A stretch of DNA of 64,000 nucleotides from CAVXHQ01 sp963761735. Its GTDB lineage: Bacteria; Pseudomonadota; Alphaproteobacteria; Rhodobacterales; Rhodobacteraceae. The position numbers and the translations under genes were made by a program. Every line of letters starts with the position of its first letter. Positions within the stretch are counted from its first letter, which is position 1. The notes beneath the pieces are model-generated. The model was given only the letters and a program-made list of their open reading frames with translations. It was not told the origin of the DNA and made no database searches. Below are positions 24,594 to 32,569 of this stretch, piece by piece. The stretch spans positions 992,001 through 1,056,000 of the forward strand of contig CAVXHQ010000005.1 of the NCBI GenBank assembly GCA_963761735.1. The letters are read 5' to 3'.

Positions 24594-26855
24594 ATGATGA
24601 CGTTGCGACAGAACCCGGGGCGTGCGTGCCGTCTGGCAATTGCGGCAGGCGCGCTTTGCGCGGCCTTCGCCGTCTCCGCCGTCTCGGCGCAAACCGTGCG
24701 CAGCACCGAAACCCGCCTTGTATTTCTGGGCGCCGACGCCGACGAGGGCCTGCCCGGTCCCGTCACGGGCTCTCTGGGCGTTCTCTCATTTGCCGATCTG
24801 CCGACAGGTGAGGCCGCGGGCAGCGACGTTCTGGCCGCCCTGTTGCAGGCCAACGCCGTGTCCACGTTCGTGTCGGGCGCCGGCGCCGACGAGGCGCGGA
24901 CCGGCGATCTGCACCTTGTCGTCGACCTGACGCTGGCCGAGGCGAACGGAGCCGTCACCGCCGCCATTGCCGATGAGGCGCTGAGCCTCGCCGATTTCGC
25001 CACCCGCCTGTCGGCGCTCGCAACCGCGCTGCGTGCGCAGACCCGGCAGGTGGCCTATGTCAGGCTCGCCGATCCCGACGATCTTTTCCCCCGCGCGCTG
25101 CCGGATCTGCGCGCCGCCATCGACGATCTGGGCTTTGCGGTGGCCGTGCTGATGGTCGACCGGGACGGATCGTGTGGCGCCGACGACACGGCGCGACCGC
25201 CGCTGCATTACGAAACGCTGGCCGGGGTGCCGGACCGGGCGCCGTTCGGCTCCGGCGACGATACCGTCACGGTCGGCGAGGCCGCGTCCTATGTCTCGGA
25301 CGTGCTGGCCCGCGGTGCCGCGCGCGACCTGCCCTGCGCCGCCGATTACAGCCTGATCCTCACCGCCGCCGATGCCGATGCGCCGGTCGTGCGGGTCCCG
25401 CCACAGCCCCTTATTCCCGCGCTGGACGAGGCCGTCTATCTCGAGAGTTTCGAGGCGCTGTTCCTGATGTCGTCCGACGACGCCACGGCCATCGGTGCCT
25501 TTCTGGCGGCCTGCCGCTATTGTCCGTCGGCGCAAGGCCTGCTGGGGGTGCAGGGCGACATCGGCGCGCAGGCCCGCGCGCGCGCCCTGGAGACCGAGGT
25601 CTGGGAGAATATTCGGGATGACGAGAACCCGGGCCGCATCGCCATCTACCTTGAAAATTGCCAGCTTTGCGCGTTTCGCGAGGCCGCACAGGCGCGTCTT
25701 GCCACCCTTGATGTGGCCGAAGATGCCCGCGACGCCGAGCGGGTCGAACTGGCGGCGCTGATGGCCTCGGACGACCTCGACGGGATGCTGCGCTGGCTGG
25801 CAACCTGTGCGGCCTGCGAAGACCGCGAGACCGTCGAGGCGCGCGTTGCCGCTCTTGAGGCAGACGGGCGTTTCGAGGCCGAGGCAAAGGCGCTGGAGGA
25901 GGCTGTTCTGCGGCAGAATGCGGTCGAAATAGCCGATTGGCTGGCCGCTTGTGTGCTGTGCGCCCTGCAGGACGAGGCCGAGGCGGAACTTGCCGCCATC
26001 GAGGCCGAGACCGCCGCCGCCGCCGCCTGCGTCGCGGCCGCGGGTTTGCCGCAGCTGGGCGGGCCCCGTCTGTTGTCGGACATCGATCCCGAACGGGCGG
26101 GCGCCGTTTGCGACGCGGTTCTGGCCGAGTTTCCGGGCAGTGCGCTTGCCGCGACGGTGCGCGGACGCATTGCCCTGTCGGTGGGCGACGCCGAGGCCGC
26201 AGAGGCCGGATACGCCGTCGGCCTTGCCGCCGGTCTGCCGCAGGCCTACGGCCTTGCCGCCCATAACCTGTATGCCCCGCTCGAGGACGAGCCCGATTTC
26301 GAGGCCGCCGACGCGCTGGCGCGGCAGGGATATGCGGCGGGCGACTGGTTTTCGGGCGAGGTTCTCGTGGTGTTGTATTCGCGCGAGCTGGTGCCCGGGC
26401 GCACCGCGTCGGATGCCTTTCAGATCGCGCTGGCCGACGCCGAAGAGGGCAATCCGGTCGCCCAGTTCTTTACCGGGTTCTTTCTTGATACCGGCACCGG
26501 CACGACGCCCTCGGGCCCCGAGGCCGTCGCGTGGTACGAGGCGTCCGTGGCGCAGGGCTATACCCATGCCGCACCCTTTCTGGCGCAGATCTACGAGGAC
26601 GGCACCGAAGGCGTGGCCGCCGATCCGGGCCGTGCCGCAAGGCTGTATCTCGATGCGGTGGCCGAAGGCGACGAGACGGCCCACGATCGTCTGACGACGC
26701 AGATCCGCGACCGGCCCCGCGACGTCGTGGCCGCCTTGCAGACAGAGCTGCGCACGGCGGGCGTGTTCACCAGCCTCGTCGACGGCATTCCCGGCCCCGC
26801 GACCGCGCGCGCCGTCGAGGCCTATATCGATCTTTACTCCGACGCAGGACAATGA
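24594..26855 (+). CDS. secreted CxxC-repeat and Sel1-like repeat protein, unknown
   Basis: This protein has 753 residues with a signal peptide (CRLAIAAGALCAAFAVSAVSA). After an N-terminal domain of about 250 residues come four tandem repeats of 48-49 residues, each with an invariant pair: C307-C310, C356-C359, C405-C408 and C453-C456 (contexts AACRYCPS, ENCQLCAF, ATCAACED, AACVLCAL). Residues 610-700 resemble Sel1/TPR repeats (FFTGFFLDTGTG, WYEASVAQGYTHAAPFLAQIYEDG). The C terminus resembles a peptidoglycan-binding helix bundle (VDGIPGPATARAVEAY). The CxxC pairs may form disulfides or bind metal or haem-like groups, although no CxxCH motif is present. It leads a five-gene operon with SGNH hydrolases and an MBOAT enzyme, hinting at a periplasmic scaffold comparable to AlgK. 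The start ATG at 24594 follows AAAGGAAC; a second ATG is adjacent. Confidence 0.8.
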   Translation: MMTLRQNPGRACRLAIAAGALCAAFAVSAVSAQTVRSTETRLVFLGADADEGLPGPVTGSLGVLSFADLPTGEAAGSDVLAALLQANAVSTFVSGAGADEARTGDLHLVVDLTLAEANGAVTAAIADEALSLADFATRLSALATALRAQTRQVAYVRLADPDDLFPRALPDLRAAIDDLGFAVAVLMVDRDGSCGADDTARPPLHYETLAGVPDRAPFGSGDDTVTVGEAASYVSDVLARGAARDLPCAADYSLILTAADADAPVVRVPPQPLIPALDEAVYLESFEALFLMSSDDATAIGAFLAACRYCPSAQGLLGVQGDIGAQARARALETEVWENIRDDENPGRIAIYLENCQLCAFREAAQARLATLDVAEDARDAERVELAALMASDDLDGMLRWLATCAACEDRETVEARVAALEADGRFEAEAKALEEAVLRQNAVEIADWLAACVLCALQDEAEAELAAIEAETAAAAACVAAAGLPQLGGPRLLSDIDPERAGAVCDAVLAEFPGSALAATVRGRIALSVGDAEAAEAGYAVGLAAGLPQAYGLAAHNLYAPLEDEPDFEAADALARQGYAAGDWFSGEVLVVLYSRELVPGRTASDAFQIALADAEEGNPVAQFFTGFFLDTGTGTTPSGPEAVAWYEASVAQGYTHAAPFLAQIYEDGTEGVAADPGRAARLYLDAVAEGDETAHDRLTTQIRDRPRDVVAALQTELRTAGVFTSLVDGIPGPATARAVEAYIDLYSDAGQ

Positions 26856-26859
26856 CCTG

Positions 26860-27660
26860 ATGCCAGCCTTTTTGCGCACCCGCGCCGCCGCCCTGTTTTC
26901 CGCAGCCCTTTTTGTCACCGTCGCTTCCACTGCCGATGCGCAGGGCATCGCCTCGCCCGCCCTCGATCCGGTGCTCGGACCCGTGCTGGGCGGACTGGAA
27001 TGTCCGTCCGATCCGGTGCGCATCGCGGTGATCGGCGACAGTCTTGCGGATGGTTTGTGGGGCTCGTTCTACCGCGCCTTCGCGGCCTGCGCCTCGGTCG
27101 AGGTGCTGCGCCGGTCCACCGTGTCGGACGGTCTTGCCGGCAGCGATGCGGACGACTGGCTCGGCAGGCTCGCCTTCGACGGCGCCCTCGACCTGATCGT
27201 GGTGCAGGTGGGCGCGAACGATATCCGCAACATCCGCGAGGGCACGCAACGCCACGCCTGGGGCGGCGACACCTGGGATGCGGCCTATGGCGCGCGCGTG
27301 ACGGCGTTGGCGGACGGGCTTGCGGGGCGCGCGCGCGAAGTCATCTGGATGGGCCTGCCGATCGTCGGCGAGGCCCGGTTCGAGGATGGCTATCGCACCA
27401 TTTCAGGCGTGCAGGCGGATGCGGCAAGTGCCGCGGGCGTGCGCTTTGTCGACACCCATACGCCGACGACGTTCGGGCAGGGCGCCTTCGTGATGAGTGC
27501 CGACATCGACGGATCGCTGCGCCAGATCCGCAACACCGATCAGGTGCATTTCACGCAGATCGGTTACGATATGGTCGCGGGGCTGTTGCGTGCCGACGTC
27601 GAAAAGATATTCGCCACATCGGGCCGCGCCGTGGCGATCGACGCGCTTGCCCTGCAATAG
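26860..27660 (+). CDS. secreted SGNH/GDSL-type hydrolase (DUF459-like)
   Basis: This 266-residue protein has a signal peptide ending near STADAQ. Catalytic features of the SGNH fold are present: IAVIGDSLADGLWG with Ser61, VGANDIRNI with Asn120, and TDQVHFT giving Asp227 and His230. The layout resembles DUF459 proteins, which include periplasmic esterases and acetyltransferase partners. It starts 4 bp after the CxxC-repeat gene and 12 bp before a second SGNH gene. In alginate-type systems the comparable proteins move acetyl groups on the periplasmic side, so a role in adding or removing O-acyl groups is inferred. Confidence 0.85.
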   Translation: MPAFLRTRAAALFSAALFVTVASTADAQGIASPALDPVLGPVLGGLECPSDPVRIAVIGDSLADGLWGSFYRAFAACASVEVLRRSTVSDGLAGSDADDWLGRLAFDGALDLIVVQVGANDIRNIREGTQRHAWGGDTWDAAYGARVTALADGLAGRAREVIWMGLPIVGEARFEDGYRTISGVQADAASAAGVRFVDTHTPTTFGQGAFVMSADIDGSLRQIRNTDQVHFTQIGYDMVAGLLRADVEKIFATSGRAVAIDALALQ

Positions 27661-27672
27661 GGGTCCGCGCCG

Positions 27673-28587
27673 ATGCCCCGCACCGACCGGACCGTTGCCC
27701 TGATGCGCCCCGCCGCCCTTGCCCTTATGCTGGCGCTGACGACGGCCTGTTCGGGGGGCCTGGGCGTTGCGGCGCGCGCGCAGGATCTCGGGTCTGTGCT
27801 GACGTCGCCGCAGGCGCCGCGCGCGCCGCAGGTGGCACGCAGCCTGCGCGGCGATGTCTCGGCGCTGCGGCCCGCGCGAATGCTGGTGATCGGCGATTCG
27901 CTGTCCGAAGGCTTCGGCACCTTGCTGGCCAGCCGCGCGCCGGCCCGCGATCTTGCCATCGACGTGACCAACGCGGGGCGCAATTCCACCGGTTTGGCGC
28001 GCATCGACTACTATGACTGGCCCGCGAATTTCGCGACCCTTGCGGCGCAGGTCCGGCCCGACATCGTGGTGGCGCATTTCGGCGCCAACGACATGCAGGC
28101 GATCATCGAACCACAGCGGCGCACGCCCCTGAACGACGCGGCGTACGATGCCGTCTATACCGAACAGATCCATGCGATCCTCGAGACGGCGGCGGCGCAG
28201 GGCGCCGTCGTCTATCTGCTGGGACCCGCAACCGACAGCCTGCCGAACCTGAACGCGCATCTGGCCCGCCTCAACCCGCTGTTTGCGGCGGCGGCGGCGG
28301 CCTCGGGGGCGGTGTACTTCCCGTTGCGGCCGTTTACCTCGGGTCCGGGCGGGGCCTTCGCGCAAAGCGTCGCGGTGAACGGCACCGTGCGGCGCATCCG
28401 CACCGGCGACGGCAGCCATTTCAACGGGTTTGGCTATACGCTCGTGGCGGACGCGATCCTTGACGACATGATCGCGCGGTTTCCAGAACTGGCCCCGGCA
28501 CCTGCTTCGGCCCTCGGCGGGCTGGCTCTGGCCAGTGCGCGGATCGGCGCAGCCTCCGGACCGCTGTCGGGGCTGGCCCTGCAATAG
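27673..28587 (+). CDS. second secreted SGNH-type hydrolase
   Basis: This 304-residue protein has an N-terminal hydrophobic stretch (MRPAALALMLALTTACSGG) that could also be a lipobox (LTTAC|S), so it may be a lipoprotein. SGNH motifs are MLVIGDSLSEGFG with Ser76, FGANDMQAI with Asn139, and GDGSHFNGFG with Asp246 and His249. It is a divergent paralogue of the preceding gene. Its stop is directly followed by the MBOAT start with no spacer, indicating coupled translation. It is expected to act on an acylated glycan in the periplasm. Confidence 0.85.
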   Translation: MPRTDRTVALMRPAALALMLALTTACSGGLGVAARAQDLGSVLTSPQAPRAPQVARSLRGDVSALRPARMLVIGDSLSEGFGTLLASRAPARDLAIDVTNAGRNSTGLARIDYYDWPANFATLAAQVRPDIVVAHFGANDMQAIIEPQRRTPLNDAAYDAVYTEQIHAILETAAAQGAVVYLLGPATDSLPNLNAHLARLNPLFAAAAAASGAVYFPLRPFTSGPGGAFAQSVAVNGTVRRIRTGDGSHFNGFGYTLVADAILDDMIARFPELAPAPASALGGLALASARIGAASGPLSGLALQ

Positions 28588-29973
28588 ATGGTTTTCCCGA
28601 CCGTCGAATTCATCCTGTTCTTCATCGCGGTCCTCACCGTTACCGCCTGTCTGGGCGGCGGTGCGGTCCTTGCGCGCAAGGTTTTCCTGACGGCGGCATC
28701 CTATGTCTTCTACGCCGCCTGGGACTGGCGGTTCCTTGGCCTGATGGTCTTTGTCAGCGCCGTCGCCTGGGGCGCGGGCCTCGGCGTGCGCCATGCGCGG
28801 TGGGGCGCCGTCGTCCGGGTCGCGGCAATCGTGGCCCTCATCGCGGTGCTCGCGGTGTTCAAATATTTCAACTTCTTCATCCTGGGCCTGCAACAACTCT
28901 TCGCCGACACCGCCCTCGCGCGGGATCTGACGTGGATGCGGGTGATCCTGCCGGTGGGCATCTCGTTCTATACGTTTCAGGCGATTTCCTATGTGATGGA
29001 CGTGCAGAGAGGCGCGGTTGCGGCGCGCCGCGCGCCCCTCGACGTGGCGTTCTACATCTCGTTCTTTCCGCAGTTGGTCGCCGGTCCCATCGTGCGGGCC
29101 GCGGATTTTTTGCCGCAGATCGATGCGCCCGCCCGCGTGACGCGCGCGATGCGCGGCGCGGCGGTCGTGCTGATCCTGTCGGGGTTGTTCAAGAAGATGG
29201 TGGTGGCCAACTATCTGGCGACGCTGCTGGTCGATCCGGTGTTCGGGTTCCCCGAGGGGCAGGGCGCGGGCGTTGCGGCATTGGCGACGCTTGGCTACGG
29301 CATGCAGATCTATTGCGATTTTTCCGGCTATTCGGACATCGCCATCGGCATCGCCCTGCTGCTCGGCTACCGTTTTTCGCGCAATTTCAATCAGCCGTAC
29401 CGCGCCGCGTCCTTGCGGGATTTCTGGCGGCGCTGGCATATCTCGCTGTCGACGTGGATCCGCGATTATCTGTACATCCCGCTGAGTGGCAGTCGCGGCG
29501 GGGCCGCGCGCACGGCGCTGGTGATCGTGCTGACGATGACGCTGGCGGGGTTGTGGCACGGCGCGGGGTGGAATTTCCTCGCCTGGGGGCTGTTGCACGG
29601 GCTGGCACTGGCGGCAGAGCGGTGGCTGGGCCCCCGGATGCCGCGCCTCCTGGCCCCGGTGTTGGCGCTTGGCGTGGTGTTCGTGCTGTGGATCCCGTTC
29701 CGCGCGGCGGACGGGGCGGCGACGCTCGGGATGCTGGCCGCGTTCGGGCGTGTGCAGGGGATCGCCCCGCTCGACATCACGGTGCAGATGATCGCCCTGC
29801 TGGGGATCGGGCTGGCGCTGAACTGGCTGCCGCTGCGCTGGCGCGACGCGACCGAGGCGGCAATGTCGCGCGCGCCCGGTGCCATTCAGGCGCTTGTGCT
29901 GGCGGCGGGCACGGTGGTGCTGTTCGCCACGGCGCAGGACGGCATCGCCCCATTCATCTATTTTCAGTTCTGA
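28588..29973 (+). CDS. MBOAT-family O-acyltransferase (AlgI-like)
   Basis: This 461-residue polytopic inner-membrane protein carries family motifs FKYFNFFILGL, LPVGISFYTFQAISYVMDV, the YCDFSGYSDIAIGIA segment, FWRRWHISLSTWIRDYLYIP and the catalytic-His stretch TLAGLWHGAGWNF. These match AlgI/PatA-type enzymes, which pass an acyl group from cytoplasmic acyl-CoA across the membrane to a periplasmic partner that acylates polysaccharide. The partners would be the two SGNH proteins encoded just upstream. No polysaccharide synthase is in the cluster, so the acceptor glycan is unknown. Confidence 0.93.
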   Translation: MVFPTVEFILFFIAVLTVTACLGGGAVLARKVFLTAASYVFYAAWDWRFLGLMVFVSAVAWGAGLGVRHARWGAVVRVAAIVALIAVLAVFKYFNFFILGLQQLFADTALARDLTWMRVILPVGISFYTFQAISYVMDVQRGAVAARRAPLDVAFYISFFPQLVAGPIVRAADFLPQIDAPARVTRAMRGAAVVLILSGLFKKMVVANYLATLLVDPVFGFPEGQGAGVAALATLGYGMQIYCDFSGYSDIAIGIALLLGYRFSRNFNQPYRAASLRDFWRRWHISLSTWIRDYLYIPLSGSRGGAARTALVIVLTMTLAGLWHGAGWNFLAWGLLHGLALAAERWLGPRMPRLLAPVLALGVVFVLWIPFRAADGAATLGMLAAFGRVQGIAPLDITVQMIALLGIGLALNWLPLRWRDATEAAMSRAPGAIQALVLAAGTVVLFATAQDGIAPFIYFQF

Positions 29974-29982
29974 GGCCCGGCA

Positions 29983-30222
29983 ATGACCCGCACCGATACC
30001 GCCGTCTTCCTCGCCGTCCTGTGGATCTGTCTGGCGGTTGCCTGGTTCTTCTCGGGCGAGCAATTTCTCGACCTTGTGTTCGACATGCCGGACGCGGGGC
30101 CTGTCGACGATCTGGCCATCGCGGTGACGGTCGGGGCAGAGGATGTGCGGGCCGCCGTGTCGCCGCCCGATCTGTTCGCGGCACTGCGCCGGGCGATCCA
30201 CGGCCTCACCGGGCTCAATTGA
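29983..30222 (+). CDS. small membrane-anchored protein of the acyltransferase operon
   Basis: This 79-residue protein has one N-terminal membrane span (TAVFLAVLWICLAVAWFFSG) followed by a mostly acidic soluble tail (FDMPDAGPVDDLAIAV). It starts 9 bp after the MBOAT gene on the same strand and ends the operon. I do not recognise the family; it may be an accessory subunit of the acyltransferase complex. Confidence 0.6.
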   Translation: MTRTDTAVFLAVLWICLAVAWFFSGEQFLDLVFDMPDAGPVDDLAIAVTVGAEDVRAAVSPPDLFAALRRAIHGLTGLN

Positions 30223-30277
30223 CGTCTGGTTGCCGCCGGGGATCGCCGATGTGACGACAGATGGGCGCCGCAACGGA

Positions 30278-30907
30278 TCAGTTCGGCCGCAAACGGCCCT
30301 GCAGCCAATCCTCGAAATGCAGCCGCTGGCAATTGCCGATGTGATCCCACAGAAAATCGGGCCGGTGCGCGACGCCGTCGCAGGGCTCCCACGCGCGGTC
30401 GGGAATAGCCCACGACGGGTTGGCGTGCGGCTGATCGGCAAGATAGTCGCGGGTGCGGGGCAGGACCGCATCGCTGTGGTTCAGGCAAAACCGGGCATCG
30501 CGGTAATGTCCGGCGGCAAAGCCCTGCGATATCAGGTCGAGCACGAGGGCCGATCCGGGGATCGGGCTGCGGGGTTCCTCATTCGGGCGCATCCGGCACC
30601 TGTCGTTGAAACACTGCACGTCCTGTTCCAGCAGGATCGTCAGGATCGTGGCACGGTCCGCGTCTGGCTGACCGGCGATCCAGGCGATGATGGCGATATC
30701 GCCCGAGTCCCAGTCGAAACGGACCACGATCTCGTGCCAGTCGTCGGGCCGCAGACTGCCCAGCCAGTCGGCCATGTCGTCGGGATCCTGACCGCTCTGC
30801 GCCATGCTCCACACGGGGGGCGTGTCGTACCACGCACGGCGCAATTCGGCGCGGTCATGCGGGCTCAGCCCGGTCACAAGGTCGTTGACGGAGAATGTAC
30901 CTAACAT
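30278..30907 (-). CDS. DUF4274-like protein
   Basis: This 209-residue soluble protein starts MLGTFSVNDLVTGLS. The central segment DDWHEIVVRFDWDSGD, followed by IIAWIAGQPDADRATILTIL, resembles the DUF4274 pattern (a Trp-containing acidic helix, then PDCDxATAL). These proteins have no known activity and often occur near toxin-antitoxin or immunity genes, but no toxin is seen here. It is convergent with the acyltransferase operon, 55 bp away. The start at 30907 has an AGAGG site about 11 bp upstream; a longer frame to 31213 is rejected because it covers the divergent promoter. Confidence 0.65.
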   Translation of the reverse strand: MLGTFSVNDLVTGLSPHDRAELRRAWYDTPPVWSMAQSGQDPDDMADWLGSLRPDDWHEIVVRFDWDSGDIAIIAWIAGQPDADRATILTILLEQDVQCFNDRCRMRPNEEPRSPIPGSALVLDLISQGFAAGHYRDARFCLNHSDAVLPRTRDYLADQPHANPSWAIPDRAWEPCDGVAHRPDFLWDHIGNCQRLHFEDWLQGRLRPN

Positions 30908-31193
30908 GGGGCAGAAACCTCTGGCGCAGGGGGCCGGACGCGGGGTGTCGATCCCCCGTTCGCGGCGCTTGTGAATGCTCTTCAAGGACAGCCTGCCCGC
31001 CAAAAGGGGCGGTAATTTGTCCGGTTTGCGCCCGGTCCACTGCGATATCGCGAACCTGAGGCAAAACGGGTTCCCGGGGGCCACGGGGCGGCGCGATGCG
31101 ACGGGCGGGCCTGCGGCGTCACGACCGCGCGGCGATGTGGCCTTTGTCGTCCGCGCACCGTATAGGGCGGGGGTGAGTGGCGGAGTATGCGCA

Positions 31194-31883
31194 ATGAGCC
31201 TGACAAACGGCACCGTAAACGTCGCGGCGGCGACGCCCGCGCTCGGCGATCTGTCGGCCTATATCGCGTGCCCGCACTGCGACGCATTGTACCGCACGAC
31301 GCGGGCGAGCGCCGGCGAGGTATCGCGCTGTGCGCGCTGTCACGCCGTGCTGATGGCGCCGCGTGCCAAGGCGGGGATGACCATCATCATGTTGTGCATC
31401 ACGCTGATCGTGCTGGTCGGCGGCGCGCTGTGGTTTCCGTTCCTGACGATCAGCCGCTCGGGCTTTGGCAATTCGGCGACGCTGGTGGATGTGGCGCGGG
31501 CATTTTCCGACGGCTGGCAGGTGCTGCTGGCGCTGTCCGTTCTGGGTTTCATCGTGCTGATCCCGCTCGCGCGTGCCTTTTTGCTGATCTATGTGTTGAC
31601 GCCCATTGTGTTCGACAGGCTGCCCGCGCACTTCGCGGCAACCGCGTTCCGGGTCTCCGAGCGGATGCGCCCCTGGTCCATGGCCGAAATTTTCGCGCTG
31701 GGCGGCGCCGTCAGCCTCGTGAAGGTCGCGGACCTTGCAATCATCGGGTTCGGCCCGGCGTTCTGGATGTTCTGCGCGGTGGTCGTGATCCAGATCATTC
31801 TCGATATGCGGCTGTGCCGCTGGTCGGTCTGGGAAGCCATCGCCGACGGACATGAAAACCGCGCCGCCGGGGCTGCGGCATGA
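31194..31883 (+). CDS. PqiA-family membrane protein, first half
   Basis: This 229-residue protein has an N-terminal zinc-ribbon-like pair CPHCDALY and CARCHAVL, followed by four membrane spans (MTIIMLCITLIVLVGGALW and others). It corresponds to one half of E. coli PqiA, which has two such units in one chain. It overlaps the second-half gene by ATGA at 31880. It is predicted to work with the PqiB-like tube and PqiC-like lipoprotein in moving lipids between the two membranes. Confidence 0.85.
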   Translation: MSLTNGTVNVAAATPALGDLSAYIACPHCDALYRTTRASAGEVSRCARCHAVLMAPRAKAGMTIIMLCITLIVLVGGALWFPFLTISRSGFGNSATLVDVARAFSDGWQVLLALSVLGFIVLIPLARAFLLIYVLTPIVFDRLPAHFAATAFRVSERMRPWSMAEIFALGGAVSLVKVADLAIIGFGPAFWMFCAVVVIQIILDMRLCRWSVWEAIADGHENRAAGAAA

Positions 31884-32569
31884 GCGGTGAACATCGCGAT
31901 GCCGTGACGGCACAGGACCGCGGCCTCGTGACCTGCCGCAGCTGCTTGCGGGTCTGGCCGGTCGGCACCGACCGCTGCGGGCGCTGCGACGCGCGGCTGA
32001 TGTCGCGCGACGTGGGCTCGCTGAACCGGGTCTGGGCGTGGTGGGTTGCGGGGGTGATGTTCTACATCCCCGCCAACATCTATCCGATGCTCGTCACCCG
32101 TACCCTGTTCGAGACGTCGGAGGCCACCATCGTCGGCGGCGCGGTCGAGCTTGCGCACTATGGCGCCTACGGCATCGCCGCGATCATCCTGATCGCCTCG
32201 GTCCTGATCCCGGTCGCCAAATTCGCCTGTATCGCGTTTCTGGCGCTGTCGATGGGGCGCAGCGGCAATGCCACGGCGCATTCGCGGTTTGTGGTCTACG
32301 AACTTGTCGAATATATCGGCCGCTGGTCGATGATCGACGTCTTCGTCGTTGCAATCCTGTCGGCCCTCGTGCAACTCGACGTTGCCGCTGAAATACACCC
32401 CGGGGGGGCCGCCTTGTCTTTTGCGCTATCAGTCGTTTTCACGATGTTGTCCGCACAGGCCTTTGACAGCCGGATGATCTGGGACCGGATCGAAGACGCC
32501 GGACGCGGCGAGACGGCGCAGGCCACCGATACCGATTATTCGGCCTCCCGTCCCGGCGGTGCCGCATGA
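31880..32569 (+). CDS. PqiA-family membrane protein, second half
   Basis: This 229-residue protein again has a rubredoxin-like double CxxC (CRSCLRVW and CGRCDARL) and four membrane spans, including VWAWWVAGVMFYIPANIYPML, a motif shared by PqiA and YebS proteins. The NIYPM segment is characteristic. It is translationally coupled to both neighbours (ATGA overlaps at 31880 and 32566). Together with the first half it reconstitutes a full PqiA. Confidence 0.87.
   Translation: MSGEHRDAVTAQDRGLVTCRSCLRVWPVGTDRCGRCDARLMSRDVGSLNRVWAWWVAGVMFYIPANIYPMLVTRTLFETSEATIVGGAVELAHYGAYGIAAIILIASVLIPVAKFACIAFLALSMGRSGNATAHSRFVVYELVEYIGRWSMIDVFVVAILSALVQLDVAAEIHPGGAALSFALSVVFTMLSAQAFDSRMIWDRIEDAGRGETAQATDTDYSASRPGGAA

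Noticed and set aside
27403..30471. 1022-codon open frame on the minus strand opposite the acylation operon
   Set aside because: No domain is recognisable, composition is Arg/His/Gln-rich, and it overlaps three well-supported genes.
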